Shown: positions 33,831-42,661, counted from the stretch's first letter. The stretch is 64,000 nucleotides of DNA from Streptoalloteichus hindustanus (GCF_900129375.1 NZ_FQVN01000004.1:434001-498000); one strand, 5' to 3'. Made by a program: numbers and translations. The notes: generated by a model not told the origin, from the sequence alone.

Positions 33831-34733
33831 TCAGTTGGCCGGTCGGGAAACGGGATTGCGGGCCAGGGCCTGGGTGAGGGCGCGGAAGATGCGGATCTCG
33901 GGGTTGGCGTCGTCGGCGCGGACGGCGAGGTGCGTGCTCTCCCACGGCGCGTCCAGCACCGGGACGAACACCGCGCCGGGCCAGCCGTAGTAGCGGGCGA
34001 AGGACTTGATCCCGCTGCCCGCCGCGCCACCGGTGACGACCCCGGTGAGCACCTCCTGCGGGGTCAGCGCCGTGGGCGTTCCGCGCCGCGGCGGCCCGCC
34101 GAAGTACAGGTACTCGGTGAAGACGCGGGGCGTGTGCTCGGGGAGCTGGAAGAACGGCAGGTCGGCGACGTCGCTCAGCGAGGCGCCGGTGTGGCGCGCG
34201 TCGGCCAGCGGGGAGCGGGCCGGGACGACGACGATGCGCTGCTCGGTGGTCAGGACGTCGCTGACGATCCGCTCGTCGTCCGGGGCCGGGCGGACGAACG
34301 CCACGTCGACCCGGTCGCCGACCAGCGCGCTGACGTGCTCGGTGTAGTCCAGTTGCCGGATCTCCACGGGCACCTCGGGGCGGGCCCGCCGGTAGGCGTT
34401 GATCGCGGCCGGGGTCAGCTCCGCCGAGCCGTGCCCCATGATGCCCACCCGCAACGGCCGCGTGACCGCCCGTGCCGCCTCGGCCGCCTGGGTCACGTCC
34501 TCCAGCGCGGCGTTGGCCGCGGCGAGCAACATCCGCGCGTGCACGGCCAGTCGTTCCCCGGCCGGGGTGAGGGAGACGGGGTTGCGGTGGAACAACGGCG
34601 TCCCGAGGTCGGTCTCCAGCCGGCGGACGTGCTGGGTGACGGCGGGCGGGGAGAGGAAGAGCCGTGCGGCGGCCCGCCCGAAGTGCCCCTCCTCGGCCAC
34701 GGCCAGGAAGGAGGACAGCAGACGGAGGTCCAT
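33831..34733 (-). CDS. LysR family transcriptional regulator
   Basis: A 300-residue LTTR with MDLRLLSSFLAVAEEGHFGR and LSPPAVTQHVRRLETDLGT forming the HTH; the effector domain extends from about residue 92. The ATG at 34733 is the conserved N-terminus. It diverges from an MFS gene; a 23-nt perfect palindrome lies between the two, so it probably senses the transporter's substrate. Confidence 0.92.
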   Translation of the reverse strand: MDLRLLSSFLAVAEEGHFGRAAARLFLSPPAVTQHVRRLETDLGTPLFHRNPVSLTPAGERLAVHARMLLAAANAALEDVTQAAEAARAVTRPLRVGIMGHGSAELTPAAINAYRRARPEVPVEIRQLDYTEHVSALVGDRVDVAFVRPAPDDERIVSDVLTTEQRIVVVPARSPLADARHTGASLSDVADLPFFQLPEHTPRVFTEYLYFGGPPRRGTPTALTPQEVLTGVVTGGAAGSGIKSFARYYGWPGAVFVPVLDAPWESTHLAVRADDANPEIRIFRALTQALARNPVSRPAN

Positions 34734-34772
34734 GCCGCCGACCCTACGGGCGCGGCGCGGGCGAGCCGGCGG

Positions 34773-34795
34773 CCCGTTCACGATTCGTGAACGGG
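34773..34795. promoter_or_regulatory. Perfect 23-nt palindrome between LysR and MFS
   Basis: CCCGTTCACGA-T-TCGTGAACGGG, 11-bp arms. It includes the T-N11-A form of LysR sites. The divergent starts lie 39 bp to the left and 41 bp to the right. Confidence 0.75.
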
Positions 34796-34835
34796 GGAGG
34801 CGGCGACGCCCTGCCGGCTCGTACAACTGGCCGCC

Positions 34836-36050
34836 GTGAGCACACCCGTCCACCACGCCCCGCCTCCCGTCGCACCGCCAGCGGCCCGCCACGGACTGCG
34901 CGCGGCCTGGATGATGACCGCCTCGGGGTGGAGCGCGAACCAGTTCTCCGCCCTGCTCGACACCTACCGCTCCGGGCTGGGCCTGACCGAGTCCACGGTC
35001 ACCGGCCTGGTGGCGGTGTACGTCCTCGGGCTGGTTCCGGGGCTGCTGGCCGGTGGCCCGCTGGCGGACCGCGTCGGTCGACGCCCCGTCGCGCTGGCCG
35101 CCCTGGCGATCAACCTGGCCTCGACCGCGGTGCTGATGCTCGGGTCCTCGGCGGCCTGGTTGCTGCTGCCGGGGCGGCTGCTCACCGGGATCGGCGCGGG
35201 CGCGTTGCTGGCCGCCGGCAGCGCCTGGGTCAAGGAGCTGTCCGCGCCGCCGTTCGCCGAGGAGGCCAGGCCGGGCACCGCGGCGCGCCGGGCCGGGCTG
35301 TTCGTCTCGGCGGGCTTCGCCTCCGGCGGTCTGGTGGCCTCCCTGATCGCCCAGTGGACCCCGTCCCCGCTGGTGACGGGCTACCTGCCGCACCTGCTGC
35401 TGGCGGGGGCGGCGTTGGTGCTGGCCCGCCCCGCGCCCGAGACCCGCTCCGCCCGGCCCACCGGCCCGGCGCGGCCGGCCCACGTCACCGACTGGCGTCG
35501 CTTCCGCCGCGCGGTGCTGCCGCTGGCGCCGTGGGTCTTCGCCGCGCCCAGCATCGGTTTCGTCACGCTGCCGGGCCTGGTGCGGGGGATCGGTGACCTG
35601 CGGACCGTCTACGCGGGGGTGGCCACCGCCGTCGTGCCCGCCGCCGGTCTACTCATCCAGCCGCTGGCCCGCCACCTGGCCACCCGGTACCGGCTGACCG
35701 CCGCGGCCAGCGGACCCGCGGTGGTGGCACTGGGGTTCCTGCTGGCCGCCCCCGCCGCAGCGGACGGCGGACCGGTGCTCTCGCTCGTCGCGGCCGCGGT
35801 GTTCGGCGCCGGGTACGGCCTGCTCCTGGCGTTCTGCCTGACCGAGGTCGCGGCGGTCGCCCCGCCGCACCACCTGGCCCGTGTCACGTCCCTGTTCTGG
35901 ACCGCCGCCTACCTGGGCATGTTCGCCCCGTACGCCGTCACGTTGCTGTCCGGCGCGTTCGCGGTGTCCACCCTGATGATCGCCGGGGCCGCACTGGCGG
36001 TGCTGACCTGCGTCGCGGTGCCGGCACTCGCGCGAAGCGCCAGCCGGTAG
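34836..36050 (+). CDS. MFS transporter
   Basis: A 404-residue transporter with 12 hydrophobic segments. The motif A loop after helix 2 reads GGPLADRVGRRPVALAA near residue 70. The GTG at 34836 begins a short cytoplasmic tail before helix 1. The divergent LysR gene and shared palindrome indicate inducible expression. No distinguishing substrate motif; small aromatic acids or drugs are typical of such pairs. A 15-bp terminator begins 11 bp after the stop. Confidence 0.87.
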   Translation: MSTPVHHAPPPVAPPAARHGLRAAWMMTASGWSANQFSALLDTYRSGLGLTESTVTGLVAVYVLGLVPGLLAGGPLADRVGRRPVALAALAINLASTAVLMLGSSAAWLLLPGRLLTGIGAGALLAAGSAWVKELSAPPFAEEARPGTAARRAGLFVSAGFASGGLVASLIAQWTPSPLVTGYLPHLLLAGAALVLARPAPETRSARPTGPARPAHVTDWRRFRRAVLPLAPWVFAAPSIGFVTLPGLVRGIGDLRTVYAGVATAVVPAAGLLIQPLARHLATRYRLTAAASGPAVVALGFLLAAPAAADGGPVLSLVAAAVFGAGYGLLLAFCLTEVAAVAPPHHLARVTSLFWTAAYLGMFAPYAVTLLSGAFAVSTLMIAGAALAVLTCVAVPALARSASR

Positions 36051-36734
36051 GGGAACGCGGCTGGCTGTCCGGGCGGACCGAGGCGCCCGGACAGCCAGAC
36101 ACGTCGTTCTCCTGCCACCGGTACTCGTGGATCTCGCCGCCGGGGGTCAGCACGTGCGGAAGGGCGGCGGCCACGGGGAACTCGTCTGTCCACGACGCGG
36201 GCGCGGTACCGGCGCGTCCGGTCGACGTGCGCTGGTCGAGCATCGAACTGATGCACCAGACAGTGGCCGTGCGTGCCTGCGATGCGGCGATGGACCAGCC
36301 GAGCAACGGTGGGAGAGGAAGGCCGCTGTCCGGACCCCGGTTGGTGGCCCCGCGGTCTTCCAGGTCGTCGACGCTGCCGACCCGGACGTGCGCCCGGACC
36401 GGGTCGGGCAGCGGCTGTGGATCTGGGAGGGGGCCTGGCGACGGGCGTGGGGCACGCCCGCCCCGTTCACGGTCGTCCCCGGCGGCCGGCAGGCGGTCGC
36501 CCTGCCCGACCACACGTCGTTCGGGCTCGACGCTGGACCTCCCCGCCTCGGCCGCGCATCGCGCGTTGACAAGTCACCGACGGCGGCGGCGTGTCGCGGG
36601 TGCGGCTGTTCCGGTGGCGGCCAGCGCTGGCGTGGTCGGCAACGGCCATCCAACTCGCCGAGTGCCGCTGCACGGGTGATCGTCACCGCCAGCAGCCCCA
36701 CCACAGGTTCCACCCGAGGCCGGAAGCCCCCTTC
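36051..36734. other. Gene-poor region with possible coding remnant
   Basis: After the MFS terminator, about 640 bp hold no complete gene. A plus-strand stretch (about 36310-36545) has strongly G/C-rich third positions and encodes VFQVVDAADPDVRPDRVGQR and LWIWEGAWRRAWGTPAPF, which looks like part of a real protein, but I cannot assign it and it has no clear start. It may be a decayed gene. Confidence 0.4.
36061..36098 (+). terminator. Terminator after MFS gene
   Basis: Perfect 15-bp stem, arms 36061-36075 and 36084-36098, 8-nt loop. Confidence 0.85.
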
Positions 36735-37238
36735 TCAGGCCTTCGCCACCCGGCCGAGGGCCTCGTCGAGGAGTTGGCACATGGCGGGCGTGTGCTGGTG
36801 CTCGACGGCGGCCCACCTCGCACGCGCCTCGTCGCTGCCGTGGTGGATGAAGCTGGCGTAGAGCACGGCGTTCTGCCGGCGTTCGATCACCAGCTCGGCG
36901 GCCAGCCCGTCGTCGGAGTGGACGGCCAGCACGACGTGGTCCGGGGTGCTGTGGCGCACGGTCCAGCCGAGCACGACCTGGTCGGACGGCTCCGGGGCCA
37001 GCCGCAGGCCGAGGCTGGTCCAGCCCCGGGTGAGCAGGGCGCGGTACTCGGCGGGCGCGTCGTCCAGGACGGCCCGCATCCACTGCTCGGCGGTCAGGTC
37101 GCCCGCCAGGTCGGTGTCGGCGAGGACCGCGTTCTCGTAGTCGATCCGCGGGAGCTGGCTGAGCTCCCGCAACGCCGGTGGCACCGCGATCTCACGCGCC
37201 CGGTCCGACGCCGGAGCGGGGGAGGCGGAATCAGCCAT
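36735..37238 (-). CDS. DUF2867-like (SRPBCC-like) protein
   Basis: A 167-residue protein. It contains YENAVLADTDLAGDLTAEQW, RGWTSLGLRLAPEPSDQVVL and LGWTVRHSTPDHVVLAVHSD, the pattern I associate with DUF2867-like proteins of actinomycetes, a fold related to lipid-binding SRPBCC proteins. No catalytic residues are apparent. The ATG at 37238 has GGAG six bases upstream. It diverges from a TetR gene, with a large palindrome in between. Function unknown. Confidence 0.65.
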   Translation of the reverse strand: MADSASPAPASDRAREIAVPPALRELSQLPRIDYENAVLADTDLAGDLTAEQWMRAVLDDAPAEYRALLTRGWTSLGLRLAPEPSDQVVLGWTVRHSTPDHVVLAVHSDDGLAAELVIERRQNAVLYASFIHHGSDEARARWAAVEHQHTPAMCQLLDEALGRVAKA

Positions 37239-37325
37239 GAGCACTCCTCACGAGTGTCGGGTGTCGCCGGTGAGCTGCCGCGCCGGACGGGCGATGCGCG
37301 CGGTCCCGGGGCGTCTCGTCGGCGG

Positions 37326-37365
37326 ACCCTCACCATCCATACAGGACTGTATGGATGGTGAGGGT
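37326..37365. promoter_or_regulatory. 40-nt palindrome with 19-bp perfect arms
   Basis: Arms 37326-37344 and 37347-37365 pair perfectly around GA; the core reads ATACAG-GA-CTGTAT. It is between the divergent DUF2867-like and TetR genes, so an operator is more likely than a terminator. Confidence 0.8.
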
Positions 37366-37423
37366 AGCCGTGGCCGATCATGGGGTCAACCACGCAGCCG
37401 GACCCAAACGAGAGGAGACCGCG

Positions 37424-37972
37424 ATGGCGCCCCCGACGCGCACCCCGCGCGAGAAGTGGATCGAGGAGGGGTTGCGCGCCCTCGCCGCGGGCGGCCCCGA
37501 CGCCGTCCGGGTCGAGCCGCTGGCCAAGGCGCTCGGCGTGACCCGGGGCGGTTTCTACTGGCACTTCCAGGACCGACGCGCCCTGCTCGACGCGATGCTC
37601 GACGCCTGGGAACGCGCGAGCACCGACGAGGTGATCGAGCGCGTCGAGACCGAGGGCGGGGACGCCAGGACCAAGGTCCGCCGGGCGGGCGCGCTCACCC
37701 TCTCCGCGGAGCTGCTGCCGGTCGACCTCGCCGTCCGCGACTGGGCCCGCCGCGACGCGGCGGTCGCCGAACGCCTCCGCCGCGTCGACAACCGCCGCAT
37801 GGACTACGCGCGCTCGCTGTTCCGCACCTTCTGCGCCGACGAGGACGAGGTGGAGATCCGCAGCATGCTCGCCTTCTCCCTCGCCGTCGGCAAGCACGTC
37901 CTGGCCGCCGACCACGGGACGCGGACCCGCGCGGAGGTCCACGACATGGCCGCGCGATGGCTCCTGACCTGA
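37424..37972 (+). CDS. TetR family transcriptional regulator
   Basis: A 182-residue regulator. The HTH includes RVEPLAKALGVTRGGFYWHF near residues 28-47. The ATG at 37424 has GAGGAG upstream; an open frame back to 37355 would run into the operator palindrome and is rejected. The neighbouring divergent DUF2867-like gene is the likely target. A MerR gene follows 68 bp downstream on the same strand. Confidence 0.92.
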   Translation: MAPPTRTPREKWIEEGLRALAAGGPDAVRVEPLAKALGVTRGGFYWHFQDRRALLDAMLDAWERASTDEVIERVETEGGDARTKVRRAGALTLSAELLPVDLAVRDWARRDAAVAERLRRVDNRRMDYARSLFRTFCADEDEVEIRSMLAFSLAVGKHVLAADHGTRTRAEVHDMAARWLLT

Positions 37973-38040
37973 CCCCCGGGCCGCGGGTTCCCGCCCGCCC
38001 GGGCAGCGGGCGGCTGGCCGGGGTGAGCGAGACTGGGGCC

Positions 38041-38907
38041 ATGACCACGGATTCCCACGAGCACGGCCGTGCCGCCGGCGTCGTCGACGGCACGGCCGCC
38101 GATCCGGTCGGACCGGTCGGACCCGACGGCCTCACCGTCGGCCGCGCGGCCGCGCTCGTCGGGATCAGCGTGCGGACGCTGCACCACTGGGACGAGATCG
38201 GCCTGGTCCGCCCGAGCGGGCGCACCTGGGCCGGGTACCGGGTGTACTCGGCCCAGGACATCGCCCGGGTCCACCGGGTGCTCGTCTACCGGGAGCTGGG
38301 GTTCCCGCTGGCCAGGATCGGCCGGCTGCTCGACGACCCGGACGTCAACGCCCGGGAGCACCTGCGCCGGCAGCGGTCCCTCCTGGTCGACCGCATCACC
38401 CGGCTCCAGGGGATGGTCCAGGCGGTCGACCGCATGATGGAGGCGTCGAGCACCGGGATGCGGCTCACCCCGGAGGAGCAGGTCGAGATCTTCGGCAGCG
38501 ACTGGCAGCCCGCCTGGGTCGGGGAGGCGGAGGAGCGCTGGGGCGACAGCGCGCAGTGGGCCCAGTACGCCGAGCGGGCCGCCGACCGGACGCCCGAGGA
38601 CTGGAAGGAGGTCGCGGCGGAGGCGGAGGCGTTGCAGGCCGCCCTGGCCGCCACGAAGCGCGCCGGCGTCGCGCCCGGCTCCGACGAGGCGAACGCGCTC
38701 GCCGAGCGGCACCGCGCCTCGATCTCGCAGCACTTCGACTGCACGCACTCGATGCACGCGTGCATGGCGCGGATGTTCGTCGAGGATCCGGGTTTCGCGC
38801 AGTACTACGACAGCCTTGAGTCGGGGCTCACCGGGTGGCTGCGCGACGTGATCTTCGCGAACGCGCGGGCCCACGGCGTCGATCCGGAGACCGCGACCTG
38901 GGAGTGA
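38041..38907 (+). CDS. MerR regulator with TipAS antibiotic-recognition domain
   Basis: A 288-residue TipA-like protein. The MerR HTH is at about residues 31-60 (LTVGRAAALVGISVRTLHHW) with GYRVYSAQDIARVHRVLVYR and a coiled-coil helix to about 140. The C-terminal half has the TipAS pattern: LTPEEQVEIFGSDWQPAWV, AEERWGDSAQWAQYAERAAD and HRASISQHFDCTHSMHACMA. TipAS domains bind thiopeptide antibiotics covalently through a Cys; here the Cys in HFDCTHSMHACM is well placed. It should activate its own promoter on drug binding. No resistance gene is next to it; the MerR-peroxiredoxin gene is convergent. Confidence 0.9.
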   Translation: MTTDSHEHGRAAGVVDGTAADPVGPVGPDGLTVGRAAALVGISVRTLHHWDEIGLVRPSGRTWAGYRVYSAQDIARVHRVLVYRELGFPLARIGRLLDDPDVNAREHLRRQRSLLVDRITRLQGMVQAVDRMMEASSTGMRLTPEEQVEIFGSDWQPAWVGEAEERWGDSAQWAQYAERAADRTPEDWKEVAAEAEALQAALAATKRAGVAPGSDEANALAERHRASISQHFDCTHSMHACMARMFVEDPGFAQYYDSLESGLTGWLRDVIFANARAHGVDPETATWE

Positions 38908-38992
38908 ACGCCGCGAGCGGGACGCCGCCTCCGCGCTGACCTCGCGCAGACCCCGCGCTGGTCCCGACAGTCCGGTCAGGACCTCAAGGACC

Positions 38993-39949
38993 TCACAGCG
39001 GGTTGTCGCGGAGCCAGGTGAGGACCTGCTCGGCGTGCTCGTTCGGCGGGAAGATCGGGTAGAAGACGTGCTCGACCACGCCGGCGCGGACGATCAGGGT
39101 CAGCCGCTTGTACAGCGTCAGCCCGCCGGCCTCGAACGTGGGCAGGCCGAGCGCCCCGGCCAGGCTCCGCTCGGGGTCGGAGAGCATCGGGAACGGCAGG
39201 TGGAGCCGCTCGACGACCTCGCGCTGGTAGTCGGTGTCCTGGCTGGACAGGCCGAACACGCTGACCGCGCCGGCCGCGAGCAGCTCCTGGTGGTGATCGC
39301 GGAAGCCGCACGCCTGGGCGGTGCAGCCGCGCGCCCCGGGGATCGCGTCCCAGCCATCGGGCAGGTCCGTGCCCGGCCGGCCGGTGAGCGGGTAGACGTA
39401 GATCACCGTCCGGCCGGCGCCGAGCGCGTCGAGGCGGACCGGCGCGCCGCTGGTGTCGTGGAGTTCCAGCGGCGGCAGGGTGGCGCCGGGCAGATGAGCG
39501 GCCTCGCCGTCGTCCTCGGGGACGGGCAGGTCGGCGGGCAGCGTCGTGTAGTCGGTCATCAGGTCCTCTTCCTCGTCGGCGGGTGAGACACCGCTGTTGC
39601 GGTGGGCGGCGTCGCGCAGGTGCGCGAGCAGCACCGCCCGGCGGGCGGCGAGCCCCTCGATCCGCTGCGTGAGCTCGTCGATCGCGTCCCGGTACCCGGC
39701 CAGCGAGGCCGGGCAGTCGTCGGCGTGGCGATGACCGGCCGCGAGGCAGTCCAGGAACGGCCTGGTGCGCTCGACGGGGATGCCGAGGGCGTTGAGCGCC
39801 CGGATCTCCCGCGCCAGCCGCACGTCGTGCTCGTCGTAGTCCCGGTAGCCGTTGCCCAGCCGCTCGGGCGTGAGCAACCCCAGCGACTCGTAGTAGCGCA
39901 CCGCTTTGGTCGTCACGCCCGCCCGACGGGCCAGCTCGCCGATCCGCAT
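38993..39949 (-). CDS. MerR regulator fused to a BCP/PrxQ-type peroxiredoxin
   Basis: A single 318-residue frame. Residues 1-115 are a MerR regulator (MRIGELARRAGVTTKAVRYY; GNGYRDYDEHDVRLAREIRA) with a Cys/His cluster Cys68, His73, His75, Cys79 in LDCLAAGHRHADDCPASL. Residues 131-318 are a peroxiredoxin: Cys209 and Cys214 in ARGCTAQACGFRDHH have the CxxxxC spacing of bacterioferritin-comigratory protein type, and HLPFPMLSDPERSLAGALGL is typical of PrxQ. An extra loop (TGRPGTDLPDGWDAIPGA) precedes the active site. Met131 is preceded by AGAGG, so a separate peroxiredoxin could also be made from position 39559. ATG at 39949 has GAGGTGAG upstream. The promoter is of MerR type (see 39974-39998). 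Confidence 0.87.
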   Translation of the reverse strand: MRIGELARRAGVTTKAVRYYESLGLLTPERLGNGYRDYDEHDVRLAREIRALNALGIPVERTRPFLDCLAAGHRHADDCPASLAGYRDAIDELTQRIEGLAARRAVLLAHLRDAAHRNSGVSPADEEEDLMTDYTTLPADLPVPEDDGEAAHLPGATLPPLELHDTSGAPVRLDALGAGRTVIYVYPLTGRPGTDLPDGWDAIPGARGCTAQACGFRDHHQELLAAGAVSVFGLSSQDTDYQREVVERLHLPFPMLSDPERSLAGALGLPTFEAGGLTLYKRLTLIVRAGVVEHVFYPIFPPNEHAEQVLTWLRDNPL

Positions 39950-39973
39950 GTCTCTCACCTCGAAGAACGCTAA

Positions 39974-39998
39974 ACCTTGCCCCTAAGGGTAAGGTCAA
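39974..39998 (-). promoter_or_regulatory. MerR-type promoter with long spacer and palindromic operator
   Basis: On the minus strand, TTGACC (39998-39993) and TTAGCG are separated by 19 bp, the extended spacing that MerR proteins correct by bending DNA. The spacer holds an imperfect palindrome, ACCTTGCCC-N4-GGGTAAGGT (39974-39995), with 8 of 9 pairs. It lies just upstream of the MerR-peroxiredoxin gene. Confidence 0.75.
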
Positions 39999-40049
39999 GT
40001 CCGGCCTCGCCACTCTCCGCGGCCCCCGCGCAGACCTCGAACGACGTGT

Positions 40050-40086
40050 GGTCGCGACCCCCTCTCGTTCGGAGGGGGTCGCGACC
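40050..40086 (-). terminator. Terminator after DHA2 MFS gene
   Basis: Perfect 15-bp stem (40050-40064 with 40072-40086), 7-nt loop. Confidence 0.85.
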
Positions 40087-40104
40087 TGTTGACGTGGGGG
40101 TGGC

Positions 40105-41634
40105 TCAGTTCCGGTCCACAGTGGACGCGGTGGGCGCGGTGGGCGCGGCGCGGAACAGGGGGAGCAGCGCCAGGGCGGCCAGTGCCAGCACGAGGTTGCC
40201 GACCAGCGTGATCGTGAAGGCCTGGCTGACCGCCGCCGGCTCCGCCGTGTGCTGGGCGCCGCCGACGGCGGCGGAGAAGACCAGCCCGAGGACGGTGACG
40301 CCCAGCGACATGCCCACCTGACCCGCCGTCTCCACCACGCCGGCGGCCGCTCCGGCGACGCGCGCCGGCACCCCGGACAGGGCGGTGCTGATCAGCGGGC
40401 TCACCCCGAGCCCCTCGCCGAGGCCGATGACGGCCAGGGCGGGCATCAGCAGCCAGCCGGTCAGGCCGTCGCCGGCGGCCCAGGCGGTGCCCAGCAGCGC
40501 GAGGGTGCCCAGGGCGTTGACCGCGTAGCCGAGGGTGAGGGTGTGCCGGCCGAGGCGGGCCTGGAGCCGCGGCGCCAGCAGCGAGGCGACCGAGAAGGTC
40601 ACCGCGAGCGGGGCGAAGGTGAGGCCGGCCGCCAGCGGCGAGTAGCCCATGCCGTTCTGCAGCTGGAGGGTGAGGACGAAGAACAGCCCCGCGTTGCCGG
40701 CGAAGAAGGTCAGGGCGATCGCGTTGCCCCCGGCGAAGACCCGCGACCGGAACAGGGCCGGGTCGACCAGGGGGCTGCCGCCCCGCGCGGCCAGTCGACG
40801 CTCCCAGACCAGGAACGCGACCAGGGTCGGGACCGAGGCGGCCAACGAGATCCACGTCCACGTCGGCCACCCGGCCTGCTGGCCGACCACCAGCGGCACG
40901 CTCAGCAGCAGGAGCGCGCCGCTGAGCAGCCCGACACCGGTCACGTCCAGGCCGCGCCCCGCCGTGGTGGCGCGGGTCGGGGACAGCGTGCGGCGGGCGC
41001 CGAGCAAAGTCAGCAGGCCGACCGGAACGTTGACCAGGAACACCGTGCGCCAGCCCAGGCCGAACAGGTCGAGGTGGATCAACAGCCCGCCCAGCACCTG
41101 CCCGGCGACCGACGCCAACCCGATCGTCGCGCCGAACGCCGCGTACGCCCTGGCCCGGGCGGCCCCGGTGAACGCGGTCTGCAACACGGCCAACACCTGC
41201 GGGTAGAACAACGCGGCCCCCACGGCCTGGGCCACGCGGAAGACCACGAGCGACACGGGGTCCGGGGCGAGACCGGCGGCCAGCGAGGCGAGGGTGAAGA
41301 CCGCGGTGCCCGCCAGGAACAGCCGGCGCGCGCCGAACAGGTCGCCGAGGCGGCCGCCGGTCACCAGCAGCAGCCCGTAGACCAGGACGTAACCGCTGAT
41401 CGACAGCTCCACCTGGGCGAAGCTCGCGCGCAGGTCCTCGCGGATGGAGGGCACCGCCACGTTCACCACGAACGAGTCCATGATCGCCATGAACGTGCCG
41501 GCCAGCACCACGACGAGGGTCCACAGGCCCCGACCGGAGAACCGCTCCACACCGACCGGCGGCGCGGAGTCCGACGGCGGCGCTGGCACCGGCCGCGCCG
41601 GGCGTCGGGTCGGGGTCTCGACGGACACGCTCAT
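40105..41634 (-). CDS. MFS exporter, DHA2 family
   Basis: A 509-residue protein with about 14 hydrophobic segments. DHA2 landmarks are FMAIMDSFVVNVAVPSIRED in helix 1, TGGRLGDLFGARRLFLAG after helix 2 and FYPQVLAVLQTAF in the antiporter region. ATG at 41634 (GGGAG about nine bases upstream) is preferred to the ATG at 41655, which has no RBS. It diverges from a LysR gene that probably controls it. Likely drug or metabolite exporter. Confidence 0.9.
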   Translation of the reverse strand: MSVSVETPTRRPARPVPAPPSDSAPPVGVERFSGRGLWTLVVVLAGTFMAIMDSFVVNVAVPSIREDLRASFAQVELSISGYVLVYGLLLVTGGRLGDLFGARRLFLAGTAVFTLASLAAGLAPDPVSLVVFRVAQAVGAALFYPQVLAVLQTAFTGAARARAYAAFGATIGLASVAGQVLGGLLIHLDLFGLGWRTVFLVNVPVGLLTLLGARRTLSPTRATTAGRGLDVTGVGLLSGALLLLSVPLVVGQQAGWPTWTWISLAASVPTLVAFLVWERRLAARGGSPLVDPALFRSRVFAGGNAIALTFFAGNAGLFFVLTLQLQNGMGYSPLAAGLTFAPLAVTFSVASLLAPRLQARLGRHTLTLGYAVNALGTLALLGTAWAAGDGLTGWLLMPALAVIGLGEGLGVSPLISTALSGVPARVAGAAAGVVETAGQVGMSLGVTVLGLVFSAAVGGAQHTAEPAAVSQAFTITLVGNLVLALAALALLPLFRAAPTAPTASTVDRN

Positions 41635-41726
41635 GCTGCTCAACTCCCAGGTCATCGCGGGGGGAACAGCAGAAACGATCGATCAACGCGGGGGCCGGAA
41701 CAACGCCGAAGCGGCAAAGGACCAAT

Positions 41727-41744
41727 AATCCAAACTTATGGATT
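41727..41744. promoter_or_regulatory. Operator overlapping the LysR start codon
   Basis: AATCCA-N6-TGGATT; the ATG of LysR (41738) lies inside it, so binding would repress LysR translation or transcription initiation and leave the divergent MFS promoter to the left. Confidence 0.5.
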
Positions 41745-42661
41745 CACGGCTGCCGGAGCGGCACGAACTGGAGGCGTTCCTCGTGCTGGCCGAGGAACTG
41801 CACTTCGGGCGCACCGCCGAGCGGCTGCGCCTGTCCCAGGCCCGGGTCAGCCAGACGATCAGGAAGCTGGAGCGGGCCATCGGCGCGCCGCTGTTCGAGC
41901 GCACCAGCCGGCGCGTGGCGCTCACCCCGATCGGCGCGCGCCTGCGCGAGGACCTCGCGCCGCTCCACCGGGCGATGGGCGAGGCGATCGGTCGGGCCAC
42001 GGCCGCCGCGCGCGGCGTGGACGGCGTGCTGCGACTGGGATTCCTGGGCGCCGGGGCGGGCGAGCTGACCCCGACGATCCTGGAGACGTTCCGCGCCCGG
42101 CACCCCGGCTGCGAGATCCAGATGCGCGAGACCCACTTCGCCGACCCGCTGGGACCGCTGCGCGCGGGCGAGGTCGACCTCCTGCTCACCCGGCTCCCGG
42201 TCGAGGAGCCGGACCTGACGGTGGGGCCGGTGGTGCTGTCCGAGCCCCGCGTGCTCGCCGTGCCCGCCCGGCACCCGCTCGCCCGCCGCCGGAGCGTCTC
42301 GCTGGAGGACCTGGCCCGCCACACCGTCTTCGGGGTCGTCGGCCCGGCTCCCGACTACTGGTGGGACTTCCACGTGCCGCCGACCACCCCCTCCGGCAAA
42401 CCCGTGCCCAGGGGACAGGGCGTGGCGACCTTCCAGGAGCTGCTCGCGCTGGTCGCCGCCGGGCAGGGGATCTCCCCGGTGGCCGCCTCGGTCACCCGCT
42501 ACTACCCGCGGCCCGACGTCGTGTTCGTGCCCTTCGACGACGCTCCGCCCACGGATGTGGCGGTGGTGTGGCGCACCGCGGGCGCCACCGCGCGCACGCG
42601 GGCCTTCGTCGACGCCGTCGAGCACGCCGTCCGCGGACACGGCGGCCCAGCCCGCCACTGA
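41738..42661 (+). CDS. LysR family transcriptional regulator
   Basis: A 307-residue LTTR. HTH: LEAFLVLAEELHFGRTAERL and LSQARVSQTIRKLERAIGA; effector domain from about residue 100 with the usual WW-rich segment PDYWWDFHVPP. It diverges from the DHA2 exporter; the operator at 41727-41744 overlaps its start. Confidence 0.92.
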   Translation: MDSRLPERHELEAFLVLAEELHFGRTAERLRLSQARVSQTIRKLERAIGAPLFERTSRRVALTPIGARLREDLAPLHRAMGEAIGRATAAARGVDGVLRLGFLGAGAGELTPTILETFRARHPGCEIQMRETHFADPLGPLRAGEVDLLLTRLPVEEPDLTVGPVVLSEPRVLAVPARHPLARRRSVSLEDLARHTVFGVVGPAPDYWWDFHVPPTTPSGKPVPRGQGVATFQELLALVAAGQGISPVAASVTRYYPRPDVVFVPFDDAPPTDVAVVWRTAGATARTRAFVDAVEHAVRGHGGPARH

